Shown piece after piece: positions 1 to 8,617 of a DNA stretch of 64,000 nt. The position numbers and the translations under genes were made by a program. The stretch is taken from assembly GCA_900129595.1 (NCBI GenBank), contig FQWG01000001.1:124001-188000 (forward strand). The letters are read 5' to 3'. The notes under the pieces are model-generated. The model saw nothing but the letters and a program-made list of their open reading frames with translations, was not told the origin of the DNA and made no database searches. Origin of the DNA: Flavobacterium frigidimaris. Lineage in GTDB: Bacteria > Bacteroidota > Bacteroidia > Flavobacteriales > Flavobacteriaceae. Positions within the stretch are counted from its first letter, which is position 1. Each line of letters opens with the position of its first letter.

Positions 1-581
1 AAAAATATTTCCCGGATGTAGTTGCTTATGCATCGCCTGCTTCTGTAGAAGCAATTAAGGCTACCGCACAAAAAAAATTAGACGTTTGGGGCGAACGATT
101 AGGTAAAGCAATTACATCAAATGTTGTTTTACCGCAGGTTTTAAAAGGAAACAGCATTGAACTGGAAGGTCAGAAATTAGAAATCATTGGTTTGGAAGAA
201 TTTCCAAATAAAACTTTTGTATGGATTCCATCTGTCAAAGCAGTTGTAGGCGGAATCAATGTTTTTGGAACTACTTTTCATCTTTGGATGGCGGATGCTC
301 AAACTACAGAAGCCCGTAAAAACTGGATTGCCGTTTTAGATAACATCTCGGCTTTGAAACCTGAAATTATAATTCCGGCTCATGCAAATTCAAATTCTCC
401 ATTTGATATCACTGCTGTAAATCACACCAAAAGTTACATTCAATTCTACGAAGAGGCTTTGAAAACCAGTAAAACATCAGAAGCTTTAATTACGGCTTTG
501 AAAACAAAATATCCAACACTTACTTTTGAAACTGCCTTAATGATTGGTGCAAAAGTGAATACTGGAGAAATGAAATGGTAA
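1..581 (+). CDS. MBL-fold metallo-hydrolase, C-terminal part
   Basis: The frame is open from base 3 and ends with TAA at 579-581, so about 192 C-terminal residues are visible and the true start lies outside the window. The stretch WIPSVKAVVGG followed by PEIIIPAHA matches the second half of metallo-beta-lactamase-fold hydrolases, where the final PAH histidine is a metal or active-site residue. The HxHxDH motif would lie upstream, so substrate cannot be judged. The stop overlaps the next start by 7 bases, indicating translational coupling with the NTF2-like lipoprotein. Confidence 0.8.
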   Translation, partial: KYFPDVVAYASPASVEAIKATAQKKLDVWGERLGKAITSNVVLPQVLKGNSIELEGQKLEIIGLEEFPNKTFVWIPSVKAVVGGINVFGTTFHLWMADAQTTEARKNWIAVLDNISALKPEIIIPAHANSNSPFDITAVNHTKSYIQFYEEALKTSKTSEALITALKTKYPTLTFETALMIGAKVNTGEMKW

Positions 582-1036
582 AATCAATCATTTACAGCCT
601 GATAATACTCTTTGTGTTGTCAGGCTGTTCTTTAAATAAAAAGACAATGACAAATCTTGAAATAGTTAAAAGTACTTACGAAGGAAAAGCTTCGGAAGAA
701 AATGGTCAAAATTTGGCTAAATATGTTGCCGAAGATATTTCGTGGACAGAAGCTAAAGGTTTTCCGTATGCAGGAACTTATATTGGTTTAGAAAATATAA
801 CCAAAAATGTCTTTAGCCGATTAGGAAATGAATGGATTGATTACAAATTTACGCCTGAAGATTATGTTGCCCGCGATGATAAAGTTGTTGCATACGGAAC
901 TTACACAGGAACTTATAAAATTACAGGCAAATCAATCACAGCAAGAGTCGCTCACATTTGGAAATTGAAAGACAGCAAAATTATCAGTTTCGAACAATTT
1001 GTAGATAGCCAAACTGTAAATGATGCTGTCAAATAA
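575..1036 (+). CDS. NTF2-like (SnoaL-type) lipoprotein
   Basis: A 153-residue protein that begins with a short lipoprotein signal; the lipobox LSGC puts the lipidated Cys at residue 18. The remainder (about residues 28-150) has the pattern of the SnoaL/NTF2-like fold: an N-terminal helix (EIVKSTYEG), then WTEAKGFPYAGTYIG, and alternating strands ending in KDSKIISFEQFVD. Such proteins are small ligand-binding or isomerase-like domains; substrate is unknown. The gene overlaps the upstream MBL hydrolase by 7 bases and is followed by a terminator at 1066, so the two form the end of one operon. Confidence 0.75.
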   Translation: MVKSIIYSLIILFVLSGCSLNKKTMTNLEIVKSTYEGKASEENGQNLAKYVAEDISWTEAKGFPYAGTYIGLENITKNVFSRLGNEWIDYKFTPEDYVARDDKVVAYGTYTGTYKITGKSITARVAHIWKLKDSKIISFEQFVDSQTVNDAVK

Positions 1037-1065
1037 AGCCCTGTTTTTAGTTTTAAATATAGTAG

Positions 1066-1094
1066 CCGTTGATGAATGTCAACGGTTTTTTTTT
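1066..1094 (+). terminator. Rho-independent terminator
   Basis: The 7-bp stem CCGTTGA/TCAACGG is followed directly by nine T residues. It lies 30 bases after the NTF2-like lipoprotein stop and ends the upstream operon. Confidence 0.8.
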
Positions 1095-1119
1095 GATCTG
1101 GCTTCTATTTCAAATATTT

Positions 1120-1188
1120 TTAAAAAAAATCATATAATTTATTAAACGGAATTACATCTACTTTGTTATACAAATCGACGTGAACTAC
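1120..1188 (-). pseudogene. 3' remnant of an alpha/beta hydrolase gene
   Basis: Read on the minus strand this encodes about 22 residues, VHVDLYNKVDVIPFNKL plus a short tail and a stop (TAA at 1120-1122). It is nearly identical to the C-terminus of the intact hydrolase at 25783-26826 (VHVDLYDKVDVIPFDKL). Most base differences are at third codon positions, so both copies were once under coding selection. Nothing upstream of base 1188 resembles the rest of the gene: only the last codons survive. The remaining intergenic DNA (1189-1329) shows nothing else. Confidence 0.75.
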
Positions 1189-1329
1189 AGATTAGTTTAT
1201 TTTTTGTTTTCGCTCCCACACATTGGCCTTTTGTACATTCTTCATGCAGAAAACTCCCAGAGATAGTCAAAAATATAATACAATATTTACTATATTAGTA
1301 CTTTTTAATTTTAACAAACCATCATAAAT

Positions 1330-2664
1330 ATGCCCTCCACAAAATTAAAATTAGTGACAATTGTTATTCTTCTGAGTTCATTTTATGCAACCGCTCAAAA
1401 AATAATCCTCATCAATAACGCCCAGATTTTTAACGGCAAAGACCAGAAAACAATTACTGGCAATATTTTGATTGTCAATAATCTGATCAGCAAAATTTCC
1501 ACGGCACCAATCCCAACTGATAAAAGTGCAAATACAACCATTATCGATGGTAAAGGAAAATTTTTGATGCCGGGACTTATTGATGCCCATACCCATATCA
1601 TGATGGAATCCATGAGCGTCACAGAACTGATGAATAGCGATATACAATACATTACTGCCATTGCTATGAAGTCCGCGGAAAAAGACCTGATGCAGGGCTT
1701 TACCACTTTCAGGGACCTTGCCGGTCCAGCAGTCGGCCTGCAAAAAGCAATAGACAGGGGTTTGATTATAGGTCCGCGTATTTATCCCTCCGGTGCGATG
1801 ATTTCCCAAACCGGAGGCCACGGCGACTTCCTTAGTCCAAACGCTGTTCCAAAAGATATGGCGGCAAACCTTGACTTTACTGAACGTTATAATTTTGGCA
1901 TAATCGCTGATGGAGCCGATCAGGTATTGAAACGTGTACGTGAGCAGTTGCGCCTTGGTGCTACTCAAATAAAACTGGCCGCCGGCGGTGGTGTTTCTTC
2001 AACATATGACCCTTTAGATGTCTCTCAGTTTACAGAAGCAGAAATGAAAGCTGCTGTTGACGCAGCCGAAAACTGGGGTACCTATGTTACCGTACACGCT
2101 TACACGCCAAGAGCTATACAAACTGCATTGCGAGCCGGGGTGCGCTGTATAGATCATGCGCAGCTTATTGATGATGAAACAGCAAAAATGCTGGCCGATA
2201 AAAAAGCATGGCTAAGTCTACAGCCTTTTATAGACGAAGGTAAGAGCCTTTATGCTGATGGTTCACCTAACCGCATAAAACAGCAAACTATGATGAGCGG
2301 TACTGAGAAAGCCTATAATTTTGCGAAAAAATATAACATTAAAACTGCATTTGGAACGGATTGCCTTTTCGAGCCTGAACATTCGGTAAAAAGAGCAGGT
2401 GATCTTGTAAAGTTATTGCGTTTCTATACCCCTTATGAAATATTAAAAATGGCTACCTCTACAAATGCGGAATTGCTGACAATGAGCGGCCCACGTAATC
2501 CCTATCCCAAAAAGCTGGGTGTTATAGAAGAAGGTGCTTATGCCGATGTTTTATTGGTAGACGGTAATCCGCTTATTAATTTGAATATACTGGAAGACTA
2601 TGAAAAAACTTTACTTCTGATTATAAAAGATGGAGTTATTTATAAAAATTTACTTACCAAATAG
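1330..2664 (+). CDS. secreted amidohydrolase (imidazolonepropionase-like)
   Basis: A 444-residue metal-dependent amidohydrolase with an N-terminal signal peptide ending near ATAQ (residue 23). The N-terminal beta-sandwich leads into PGLIDAHTHI, with metal ligands H87 and H89 in the HxH motif. Later family landmarks are GGGVSS, VHAYTPRA, DHAQLI and GTDCLF, which carry the remaining His and Asp metal ligands; the C-terminal strand GVIEEGAYADVLLVDGNP is typical. Related enzymes include periplasmic Xaa-Pro dipeptidase-type and imidazolonepropionase-like amidohydrolases. The substrate is not evident. The gene stands alone and converges on the OYE gene through repeat R1. Confidence 0.88.
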   Translation: MPSTKLKLVTIVILLSSFYATAQKIILINNAQIFNGKDQKTITGNILIVNNLISKISTAPIPTDKSANTTIIDGKGKFLMPGLIDAHTHIMMESMSVTELMNSDIQYITAIAMKSAEKDLMQGFTTFRDLAGPAVGLQKAIDRGLIIGPRIYPSGAMISQTGGHGDFLSPNAVPKDMAANLDFTERYNFGIIADGADQVLKRVREQLRLGATQIKLAAGGGVSSTYDPLDVSQFTEAEMKAAVDAAENWGTYVTVHAYTPRAIQTALRAGVRCIDHAQLIDDETAKMLADKKAWLSLQPFIDEGKSLYADGSPNRIKQQTMMSGTEKAYNFAKKYNIKTAFGTDCLFEPEHSVKRAGDLVKLLRFYTPYEILKMATSTNAELLTMSGPRNPYPKKLGVIEEGAYADVLLVDGNPLINLNILEDYEKTLLLIIKDGVIYKNLLTK

Positions 2665-2727
2665 TTTTTTTTTGCAATCGATTACTAAAAGACTAAAGAT
2701 TGGTTTTGAAATATACTAAAAAAAATC

Positions 2728-2897
2728 CATCAATCCCTAACAAAACATCCAAACCAAATTCATAGAGACAATGAAAGACAGATACTAAATATAATAAGCC
2801 AATTTCTTCAAATCGTCCATAAATTTTATAGAAATTTGTCCCGTCGAGGTCACAACAGCCAAAAGGCGCCAATTGAAGCCAATTGGCGCCTTTTTTT
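2728..2897 (+). repeat. R1 dispersed repeat, copy 1, with bidirectional terminator
   Basis: A conserved stretch of about 130 bp (core ATTTATAGAAATTTGTCCCG then GAGGTCAC) is followed by a perfect 11-bp hairpin (GGCGCCAATTG at 2865-2875 pairing with 2880-2890), with four A's on the left and seven T's on the right. Related copies occur at 8164, 13466, 16216, 34891, 35800 and 58643. It lies between convergent genes and can terminate both. On the minus strand the core is open and reads QISIKFMDDLKKLAYYI then a stop. Confidence 0.85.
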
Positions 2898-2940
2898 ATG
2901 TCTTTATTAATTAAAAGCTACTAGTTTTGGAGCTTAAGGT

Positions 2941-4020
2941 TCAATCTTTCAGGAACGGATAATCTGTGTATCCGTGCTCACTTCCACCGTACATTGTCGC
3001 GTGATCAAGCTGATTGAACTCTGCATTCAATTCGAATCTTCTTGGAAGATCAGGATTGGCAAGAAACAAAGAGCCGTAAGCAATTATTTTTGCAATTCCT
3101 TTTTCGAGTTCCGCCTCTCCGGTTTCTTTATTGAACCCTGCATTTGCAATTACCAGATGTTTGCTTATACTTCCAAAAGTTTCCACTGCGTTTTTAGGAT
3201 AGTTTGGATGATTATCCAGGGGTAACATCCCATTCATAAGATGAATATATGACAACGGTAATTCATTCAAAGCCTGTATTAATGGCTTGAATTGTGCCTC
3301 AGGATCGCTATTCTCAATATTATTGTAATAGACAGTTGGCGATAGCTTTACACCAACTTTATCGCTTCCGATAGCAGTAACCAATTCCTGCATTACTTCA
3401 AGCACGAAGCGGTTCCTGTTCTCTACGCTCCCGCCATACTCATCAGTTCTAAGGTTTGCACTTTCAGATAAAAATTGATTAGGCAGATATCCAAATGCGG
3501 CATGCAGTTCAACACCATCAAAACCGGCTTCAATTGCATTTTTGGCAGCCTGACCGTAATCTTTTACGATCTGCCTGATCTCTACTATAGTCAACTCCTG
3601 AGGAGTTTCATAATCTTTTATTCCCTGAGATGTGAAATGTTGCTGCCCTTTTATTCCAATCGCCGATGGTGCTACAGGAAGTTTTCCGTCTCTATCCACA
3701 GAATGACCGACACGACCGGTATGCCAAAGCTGCGCATAGATTGCTCCTCCGTTATCATGAACTGACTTGGTTACTTTCTTCCAGGCATCAATTTGCTCCT
3801 GATTATAGAGGCTTGGTGTCAGTGGACTGCCCAAAGCCTGCTCCGAAATATTTATAGCCTCGGTCAGCAACAGTCCGGCGCTCGCACGCTGTGTGTAATA
3901 CAATACAGTCAGATCTGATACTACACCTGCCCTGTTAGCTCTGCTGCGAGTCATAGGCGCCATCGCCATTGCATTTTTTAATGTTTGTTTTCCTAATGTT
4001 ACCTTTTCCAGTAATTTCAT
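2941..4020 (-). CDS. Old Yellow Enzyme-family alkene reductase
   Basis: A 359-residue FMN-dependent ene-reductase. Family signatures are MAPMTRSRA near residue 20, LWHTGRVGH near 98-106, FDGVELHAAFGYLPNQFL near 167-185, and RTDEYGGSVENR. These enzymes reduce activated C=C bonds with NAD(P)H. In the substrate-anchoring pair (His/Asn or His/His in characterised members), H173 is present but the second position is F176; Tyr178, the usual proton donor, is kept. It is the last gene of a three-gene minus-strand cluster with an NmrA-like oxidoreductase and an MDR reductase, under a probable AraC regulator, which suggests electrophile or quinone detoxification. Confidence 0.92.
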   Translation of the reverse strand: MKLLEKVTLGKQTLKNAMAMAPMTRSRANRAGVVSDLTVLYYTQRASAGLLLTEAINISEQALGSPLTPSLYNQEQIDAWKKVTKSVHDNGGAIYAQLWHTGRVGHSVDRDGKLPVAPSAIGIKGQQHFTSQGIKDYETPQELTIVEIRQIVKDYGQAAKNAIEAGFDGVELHAAFGYLPNQFLSESANLRTDEYGGSVENRNRFVLEVMQELVTAIGSDKVGVKLSPTVYYNNIENSDPEAQFKPLIQALNELPLSYIHLMNGMLPLDNHPNYPKNAVETFGSISKHLVIANAGFNKETGEAELEKGIAKIIAYGSLFLANPDLPRRFELNAEFNQLDHATMYGGSEHGYTDYPFLKD

Positions 4021-4079
4021 AGTATTTTATTTTAATTGTTTGACGTATTGTGTATTTTACATGTTGAAAATATCTTTCT

Positions 4080-4997
4080 TTAGATCAATCCTTTGTCACG
4101 GCAATATTCTCTCACGCTTTGCTCAGGAGTTGGCAGCTCGCCGAAAAGTTCTTTTTGCTTTTGCGGATTTGTGCTTATGTAAATACCTTTATCGATCCAC
4201 TTTATCATTTCAACCATATCTTTAATGTTGTCATTAAAACGTGCTACTAACGGAAGAACAAATTTCAGTACGAATGCTGGGATAACCGGCTCAGTTTTAA
4301 TATCTTTTTTAAGAACACTTGAAAAGGCTGCTGCCAATATCTGCTCGTTTACTGGTCTGTCCCAGCCAACATCTATGGAAGTGTTCAATTCTGAATTAGG
4401 TAAAGCAACTGCAGCCAAAGCTGTATATCTGGCCAATTGTGGTGTGTAAATAATCCCATAGCTTCCGCTTAGGAAAGTTGGCAGTATTCCTTTTTTGATT
4501 TTCTTGATTATAAAATCAGGTGTCTGATCAAGGAACGCACCTGGCCTGAGCGCTATAAAAGGCTGATTTTTCTTTTTAAGATATTGCTCGATCAGGTATT
4601 TATTGTGAAAGTGAGGTACCGATCTTGCCTTATCAGATTCGAGAATAGAGATTAACACAAAACGGGGAATGCCTGCTTCCTTGGTTGCATCAACCAAATT
4701 TTGATAACCAATTGTATCTGTTGCTGCACTGTCACTTTTTTTTCGACGTGTATAACCTGCTGCACTGGCAACTATTACATCAAAACCATGTTGAGGGGAA
4801 AGAGCCTGCCTTAGCGAAGCCGCATCCATCATATCTCCCACAACAAAATTTTTAACTCCCATTTTTGTAAGTTCACTTTTATTACTGCTGGCTCTAACCA
4901 TAGCAGTAACTTCTGCTCCCTGCTGCAATAGCTCTTTTACAATCTGACTGCCCAGAAATCCTGTTGCCCCGGCAACGATAACTTTTTTTGTATTCAT
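4080..4997 (-). CDS. NmrA-like / atypical SDR NAD(P)-dependent oxidoreductase
   Basis: A 305-residue single-domain Rossmann protein. The dinucleotide motif GATGFLG is at residues 10-16, followed by an acidic or phosphate-binding region near MVRASSNK. The YxxxK catalytic pair of classical SDRs is not obvious, as in NmrA-like atypical SDRs that act as redox sensors or reductases. A sugar-epimerase-type core (NLVDATKEAG, FVLISI) is visible. It lies 59 bases upstream of the OYE gene and 29 bases downstream of the MDR gene on the same strand, so the three are probably co-transcribed. Confidence 0.85.
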   Translation of the reverse strand: MNTKKVIVAGATGFLGSQIVKELLQQGAEVTAMVRASSNKSELTKMGVKNFVVGDMMDAASLRQALSPQHGFDVIVASAAGYTRRKKSDSAATDTIGYQNLVDATKEAGIPRFVLISILESDKARSVPHFHNKYLIEQYLKKKNQPFIALRPGAFLDQTPDFIIKKIKKGILPTFLSGSYGIIYTPQLARYTALAAVALPNSELNTSIDVGWDRPVNEQILAAAFSSVLKKDIKTEPVIPAFVLKFVLPLVARFNDNIKDMVEMIKWIDKGIYISTNPQKQKELFGELPTPEQSVREYCRDKGLI

Positions 4998-5026
4998 TAT
5001 TATTTCTTTAAATTATTATTTTACTG

Positions 5027-5950
5027 TTATTCAACTAAAAGAACAACTTTACCATTCACACCTCCGGCCGCTAAAAAATCCTGTGCTATTGCTGCATACT
5101 CGAGTTTAAATGTTTTGGAAACTATCGGTACAAATTTACCTGCCTTTATAAGGTCAATCCCATGCTTTAAATTTTCCGGCGATACATTCGAAGCTACAAA
5201 ATAGGCTATCACATTATACTGCGCCGCTAGATCCTGTGATGGCTGTGTAGCAATAGTCAACAGCTTACCTCCTGGCTTTAAAACCTGAAAAAGCTTTGCC
5301 TGAGCATCACCTCCGGCTGTATCTGCTACCAGATCAATATCTTTAGCAATAGTGGCTATATCATTTAATTTATAATCGATCACTTCGTCAGCACCTAGTT
5401 TTTTTGCCAAAGCCACACCTTCACCTGACGCTGTAGCAATAACATAGGCACCAGCAGCTTTTGCCATCTGAACCATGGCACCGCCAACAGCACCGCCACC
5501 GCCCTGAATTAAAACTTTTTGACCTTTTTCTAATTTTCCTTCTAGAAACAGAACAGTTTGTGCCGTGCCTATATTGACACCTATTGAAGCTGCTTCTTCA
5601 AAAGACAAATCCTTAGGTTTGAGCAAAACGGAATTCTCGTTCGCAGTTAAATATTGCGCATAAGAATGTTTCTTTGTAAGGGCGATCACCTGGTCACCTA
5701 ACTTAAATTTTGTAACGCCCGCGCCAACTGCAGCAATTATTCCTGAAGCTTCGCCGCCAGGTATAAAGGGCATTTCAACGGGACGGATTTTCTTCATAAA
5801 TCCCATGCGTATTTTCATGTCTATTGGATTTATGCCTGCCGCCTTAACCTTGATTAAAACGTCATTTTCACTTTGGATCGAAGGAATTGGAACTTCAACC
5901 TGTTCGATCACATCTGAACTTCCATAAGTTCTGTACTGGATTGCTTTCAT
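5027..5950 (-). CDS. zinc-independent MDR quinone reductase-like protein
   Basis: A 307-residue medium-chain dehydrogenase/reductase. The N-terminal GroES-like domain contains GINPIDMKIRMG and PGGEASGIIAAVG; the NADPH-binding domain has QGGGGAVGGAMVQMAKAAGA. The zinc-ligand cysteines of alcohol dehydrogenases are missing, so a quinone oxidoreductase or enone reductase role is likely. It is the first gene of the minus-strand cluster with the NmrA-like and OYE genes. The 303-base upstream gap separates it from the AraC regulator. Confidence 0.88.
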   Translation of the reverse strand: MKAIQYRTYGSSDVIEQVEVPIPSIQSENDVLIKVKAAGINPIDMKIRMGFMKKIRPVEMPFIPGGEASGIIAAVGAGVTKFKLGDQVIALTKKHSYAQYLTANENSVLLKPKDLSFEEAASIGVNIGTAQTVLFLEGKLEKGQKVLIQGGGGAVGGAMVQMAKAAGAYVIATASGEGVALAKKLGADEVIDYKLNDIATIAKDIDLVADTAGGDAQAKLFQVLKPGGKLLTIATQPSQDLAAQYNVIAYFVASNVSPENLKHGIDLIKAGKFVPIVSKTFKLEYAAIAQDFLAAGGVNGKVVLLVE

Positions 5951-6253
5951 TATTTTAATTATAAATTGAATAATTAGTGTAGTCTTCTTTTTTTAAAGAA
6001 TACAATGTGCAGCAGTCAAAATGGTCGAATAGATTTTTTTTGATAAGGTCAACAAAGCTTCTTTCTGGTTATGAGTGCCATCACCAAATGCTCTATTAAT
6101 TTTATGAAGCCTTATTCGAATTAGAGATATAACTTCTTATTTTGCCGTGCTTAATCACATGGACAAATTTAAAAGCTATTTATTGGGTAAAATAATCGAA
6201 AAAGACACAATAATAGTCTTATCCGACAATTAAAAACTTATAGAAAAGATTTT
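5951..6253. other. intergenic region upstream of the redox operon
   Basis: No ORF with coding character. On the minus strand TAAATTTG at 6164-6171 matches the Bacteroidota -7 box and could start the MDR-NmrA-OYE transcript with a leader of about 200 bases, but no convincing -33 box is seen. The likely binding site of the adjacent AraC regulator would lie here. Confidence 0.4.
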
Positions 6254-7237
6254 TTATGAAGTGTATGAGAACTTTTTAGGCGTGATGCCATACTGCTTCT
6301 CGAATAGTCTGCTGAAATGGCTAAGGTTAGAAAATCCTAATTCGTAGCCAACTTCTGAAACGGAATGTTTTGCCTGTTTTAGTAAAAAAGCAGCTTCTTC
6401 CATTCTTGCCTTTTGGTAATAATTATAGATTGTATCTCCAAAGGTCTGCTTAAAGAGTTGTTTAAGTTTAGTTTCGCTCATTGAAGCAATAACAGCTAAT
6501 TCATTCAAAACCGGCGGTGTGCTGAGGTCTTTCAATATTTCGTTGCGAATATTCAGTAGCTTCTCTGCATCATTACTATTGATACTTTTAAAAGTTGTAT
6601 TCTCTCTAAGTGACAGCTTACTGAAAAGCAGGTACATTAATTCCTGAACCTTAATTTGTACATAGAAATTATTCATAGAGTTATTCATATCAACAGATAC
6701 AATATTTTTTAGAAGCAATTGCATTTCAGTATCCAGACTTTCGAAAAAAAGAAAGGAAGCATTTTCAGCTGTGATCGTTTTTATTGTACTATTGGGATTT
6801 TCAATAGACAGAATTGCACGCAGTCTATCAGCAGCAATAGCAACTACTACATATTGGATACTAATGTTGGCCGGAAAACGGATTTCTGTCCTTAAGTCAT
6901 TTGTAGATAATAGTATGGAAGCATCATTTTTTTGTAAAAATGGTATGTTTTCCTCATTCTCATATTTTACTTCAAGATCCTGTTTGGTATTATAAAAGAA
7001 AAAAGTGCGCACACTGCTGGTCTCCGGGGAAGGATTGCGTTTAATAATTAAATCTTCCTTCAATGTATAACGATGTATCGTTAATTTAAAATCACTTCCA
7101 AATCCAATTTTACGCACATAGCCTTCTCCCAATGAATTTGGGATTTCCATGAAATTATCTCTTACAGTACCATTAATATGTTTTGCAAAAAATGTAATAA
7201 AATCAAAACCGAAAGCTGTTGTAAATTCGAAGATCAT
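6254..7237 (-). CDS. AraC-family transcriptional regulator
   Basis: A 327-residue regulator. The N-terminal two thirds is a cupin-like sensing domain without close match; the C-terminal 95 residues are a double helix-turn-helix, with ASMSETKLKQLFKQTFG as the first unit and GYELGFSNLSHFSRLFEKQY as the second, ending GITPKKF. The gene sits directly upstream of and in the same direction as the MDR-NmrA-OYE cluster, so it is the probable regulator. The inducer is unknown; electrophiles or quinones fit the target enzymes. Confidence 0.9.
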   Translation of the reverse strand: MIFEFTTAFGFDFITFFAKHINGTVRDNFMEIPNSLGEGYVRKIGFGSDFKLTIHRYTLKEDLIIKRNPSPETSSVRTFFFYNTKQDLEVKYENEENIPFLQKNDASILLSTNDLRTEIRFPANISIQYVVVAIAADRLRAILSIENPNSTIKTITAENASFLFFESLDTEMQLLLKNIVSVDMNNSMNNFYVQIKVQELMYLLFSKLSLRENTTFKSINSNDAEKLLNIRNEILKDLSTPPVLNELAVIASMSETKLKQLFKQTFGDTIYNYYQKARMEEAAFLLKQAKHSVSEVGYELGFSNLSHFSRLFEKQYGITPKKFSYTS

Positions 7238-7365
7238 TTCTGTAAAATATATTTAAATCACTAAATTACTTCAAAACTCGAATAAAAAGATTTCATAGAT
7301 CTGTTTTTTATACAATAAATTGAAAAAATACCGATACTAATGGGACTGACGTGGTAATGAAAATG

Positions 7366-7719
7366 TTACCGATCTTTCTTAGCTATTGATTTTGCAACCA
7401 AATCATAAGAGTTTTTAACCATTAACTTTATTTCATTATCTGAAATATCCTCATTAAACTTAACACTGACCCAATACTTATGGCTCAGATTGAACGGTTT
7501 ACTAATGGCAGTGTAGTTTTCCTTTAATTCTTCAATTTTCGAACTATCACATTTGATCGTGATACTATCAAATGAATCAATATCTAAAAGACAGAAAATT
7601 TTGTTTTTTACATAGAATACAAGAATGGATTTTGAATTCCTAAAAAATCCTGCAAAGGGCATTTTTTCGGATGTCTGTTCAAACGATAGACAATAGTCAC
7701 GAAATTGTTCAATATTCAT
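7366..7719 (-). CDS. MmcQ/YjbR-family protein
   Basis: A 117-residue protein with the whole-length pattern of the MmcQ/YjbR (CyaY-like fold) family: FRDYCLSFEQTSEKMPF at the start, VFYVKNKIFCLLDID, a helix of charged residues, then HKYWVSVKFNEDISDNEIKLMVKNSYDLV. Members bind DNA with a double-wing fold or have unknown roles. The gene is single, 128 bases downstream of the AraC gene, with an 898-base gene-poor region on its upstream side. Confidence 0.85.
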   Translation of the reverse strand: MNIEQFRDYCLSFEQTSEKMPFAGFFRNSKSILVFYVKNKIFCLLDIDSFDSITIKCDSSKIEELKENYTAISKPFNLSHKYWVSVKFNEDISDNEIKLMVKNSYDLVAKSIAKKDR

Positions 7720-7917
7720 CTTAATTTACTATTTTAACTCTATAATAGAATACTTGTGTTTAATATAATTCCTAAGCTATTTCTGCAAAGTCATAAATGA
7801 AATCTGTACTATGATCACTATACAATTTCTTTCTCAGGATCAAATACAATAACCATCGGACGCATAAACGCCTAGTGGGAGTGCATTATTTTCCAATTAT
7901 TTTGCGAAGTTAGTTGA

Positions 7918-8094
7918 AAAACCTCAGTCGAATTCCATTTGTTTATATCATATTATAATCTGAAACAGATTAGTTTAAATTGGAACGAAAAATTCAAATT
8001 ATCAATTTCAAATTCTGTAGAAAATTACAATGTAGATCATATAAATAATACTAGAGGCTTTGTGGCAAAATTTTTGAAAAAAGAAATCAATTGA
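7918..8094 (+). pseudogene. possible 3' end of a lost gene
   Basis: An open stretch of 58 sense codons plus a stop without an ATG, running from just after a TGA to a TGA at 8092-8094. The translation includes NLKQISLNWNEKFKLS and ends GFVAKFLKKEIN, which has normal amino-acid composition but no family I recognise. The lack of a start and its position in a repeat-rich gap suggest a decayed gene end; it could also be chance. Confidence 0.3.
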
Positions 8095-8163
8095 GAAATA
8101 AGGTTTGCTGAATTAAGGTTCGAATCTGCATATCTTATATAAAAAATACTAGATGCAAATTCA

Positions 8164-8330
8164 CATCCATCCCCAACAGGACATCCAAACCAAATTCATA
8201 GAGACAATGAAAGAAAGATAGACACTAAATATAATAAGCCAATCTCTTCAAATCTTCCATAAAATTTATAGAAATTTGTCCCGTAGAGGTCACTTAAGGA
8301 GACAACTATATCATAGTTGTCTCTTTTTTT
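8164..8330 (+). repeat. R1 dispersed repeat, copy 2, with terminator
   Basis: Nearly the same 130-bp segment as copy 1 (shared CATCCAAACCAAATTCATAG and TTTATAGAAATTTGTCCCGT), but ending in an unrelated perfect 11-bp hairpin (GAGACAACTAT at 8299-8309 with 8313-8323) and seven T's. Both flanking genes are on the minus strand, so this plus-oriented terminator serves no annotated gene. The minus-strand reading is QISINFMEDLKRLAYYI then a stop. Confidence 0.85.
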
Positions 8331-8617
8331 ATACACAAATATGCAGATTTTTCAAGCCTTGACAACCTAAAATTTATTGTTAGATTTTTTCAAAAGGAAT
8401 TCTTAGTCTATTTGATAAACAGTCTTAAAGTGACTTCATTAAAGATTTAACCGAAGCTAAACGATGATTCGAAGTCCCGTTAAGGATATAGAGTTTTTTT
8501 TATCTTTTGGCTTACGCAGTTTTTCGATGTTAAATATAAAATAATTCCAAAATGGACTTAATACATTTTCTGTCACAAAAGCTAAGGCGAATTTCAAATA
8601 AATAAACCATCGCGGAA

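Larger units (their letters stand above)
7720..8617. other. gene-poor region of 898 bases
   Basis: No intact gene is visible. It holds a possible ORF remnant (7918-8094, plus strand) and repeat R1 copy 2 (8164-8330). The remainder, 8331-8617, is AT-rich with no hairpin or coding pattern that I can support. Confidence 0.6.

Noticed and set aside
1378..1968. Long minus-strand ORF opposite the amidohydrolase gene
   Set aside because: It is fully inside a well-supported gene, has no recognisable domain and odd composition; a shadow frame.
7789..7860. Short minus-strand frame reading MRPMVIVFDPEKEIV
   Set aside because: Only 15 codons; too short to separate from chance in an AT-rich gap.
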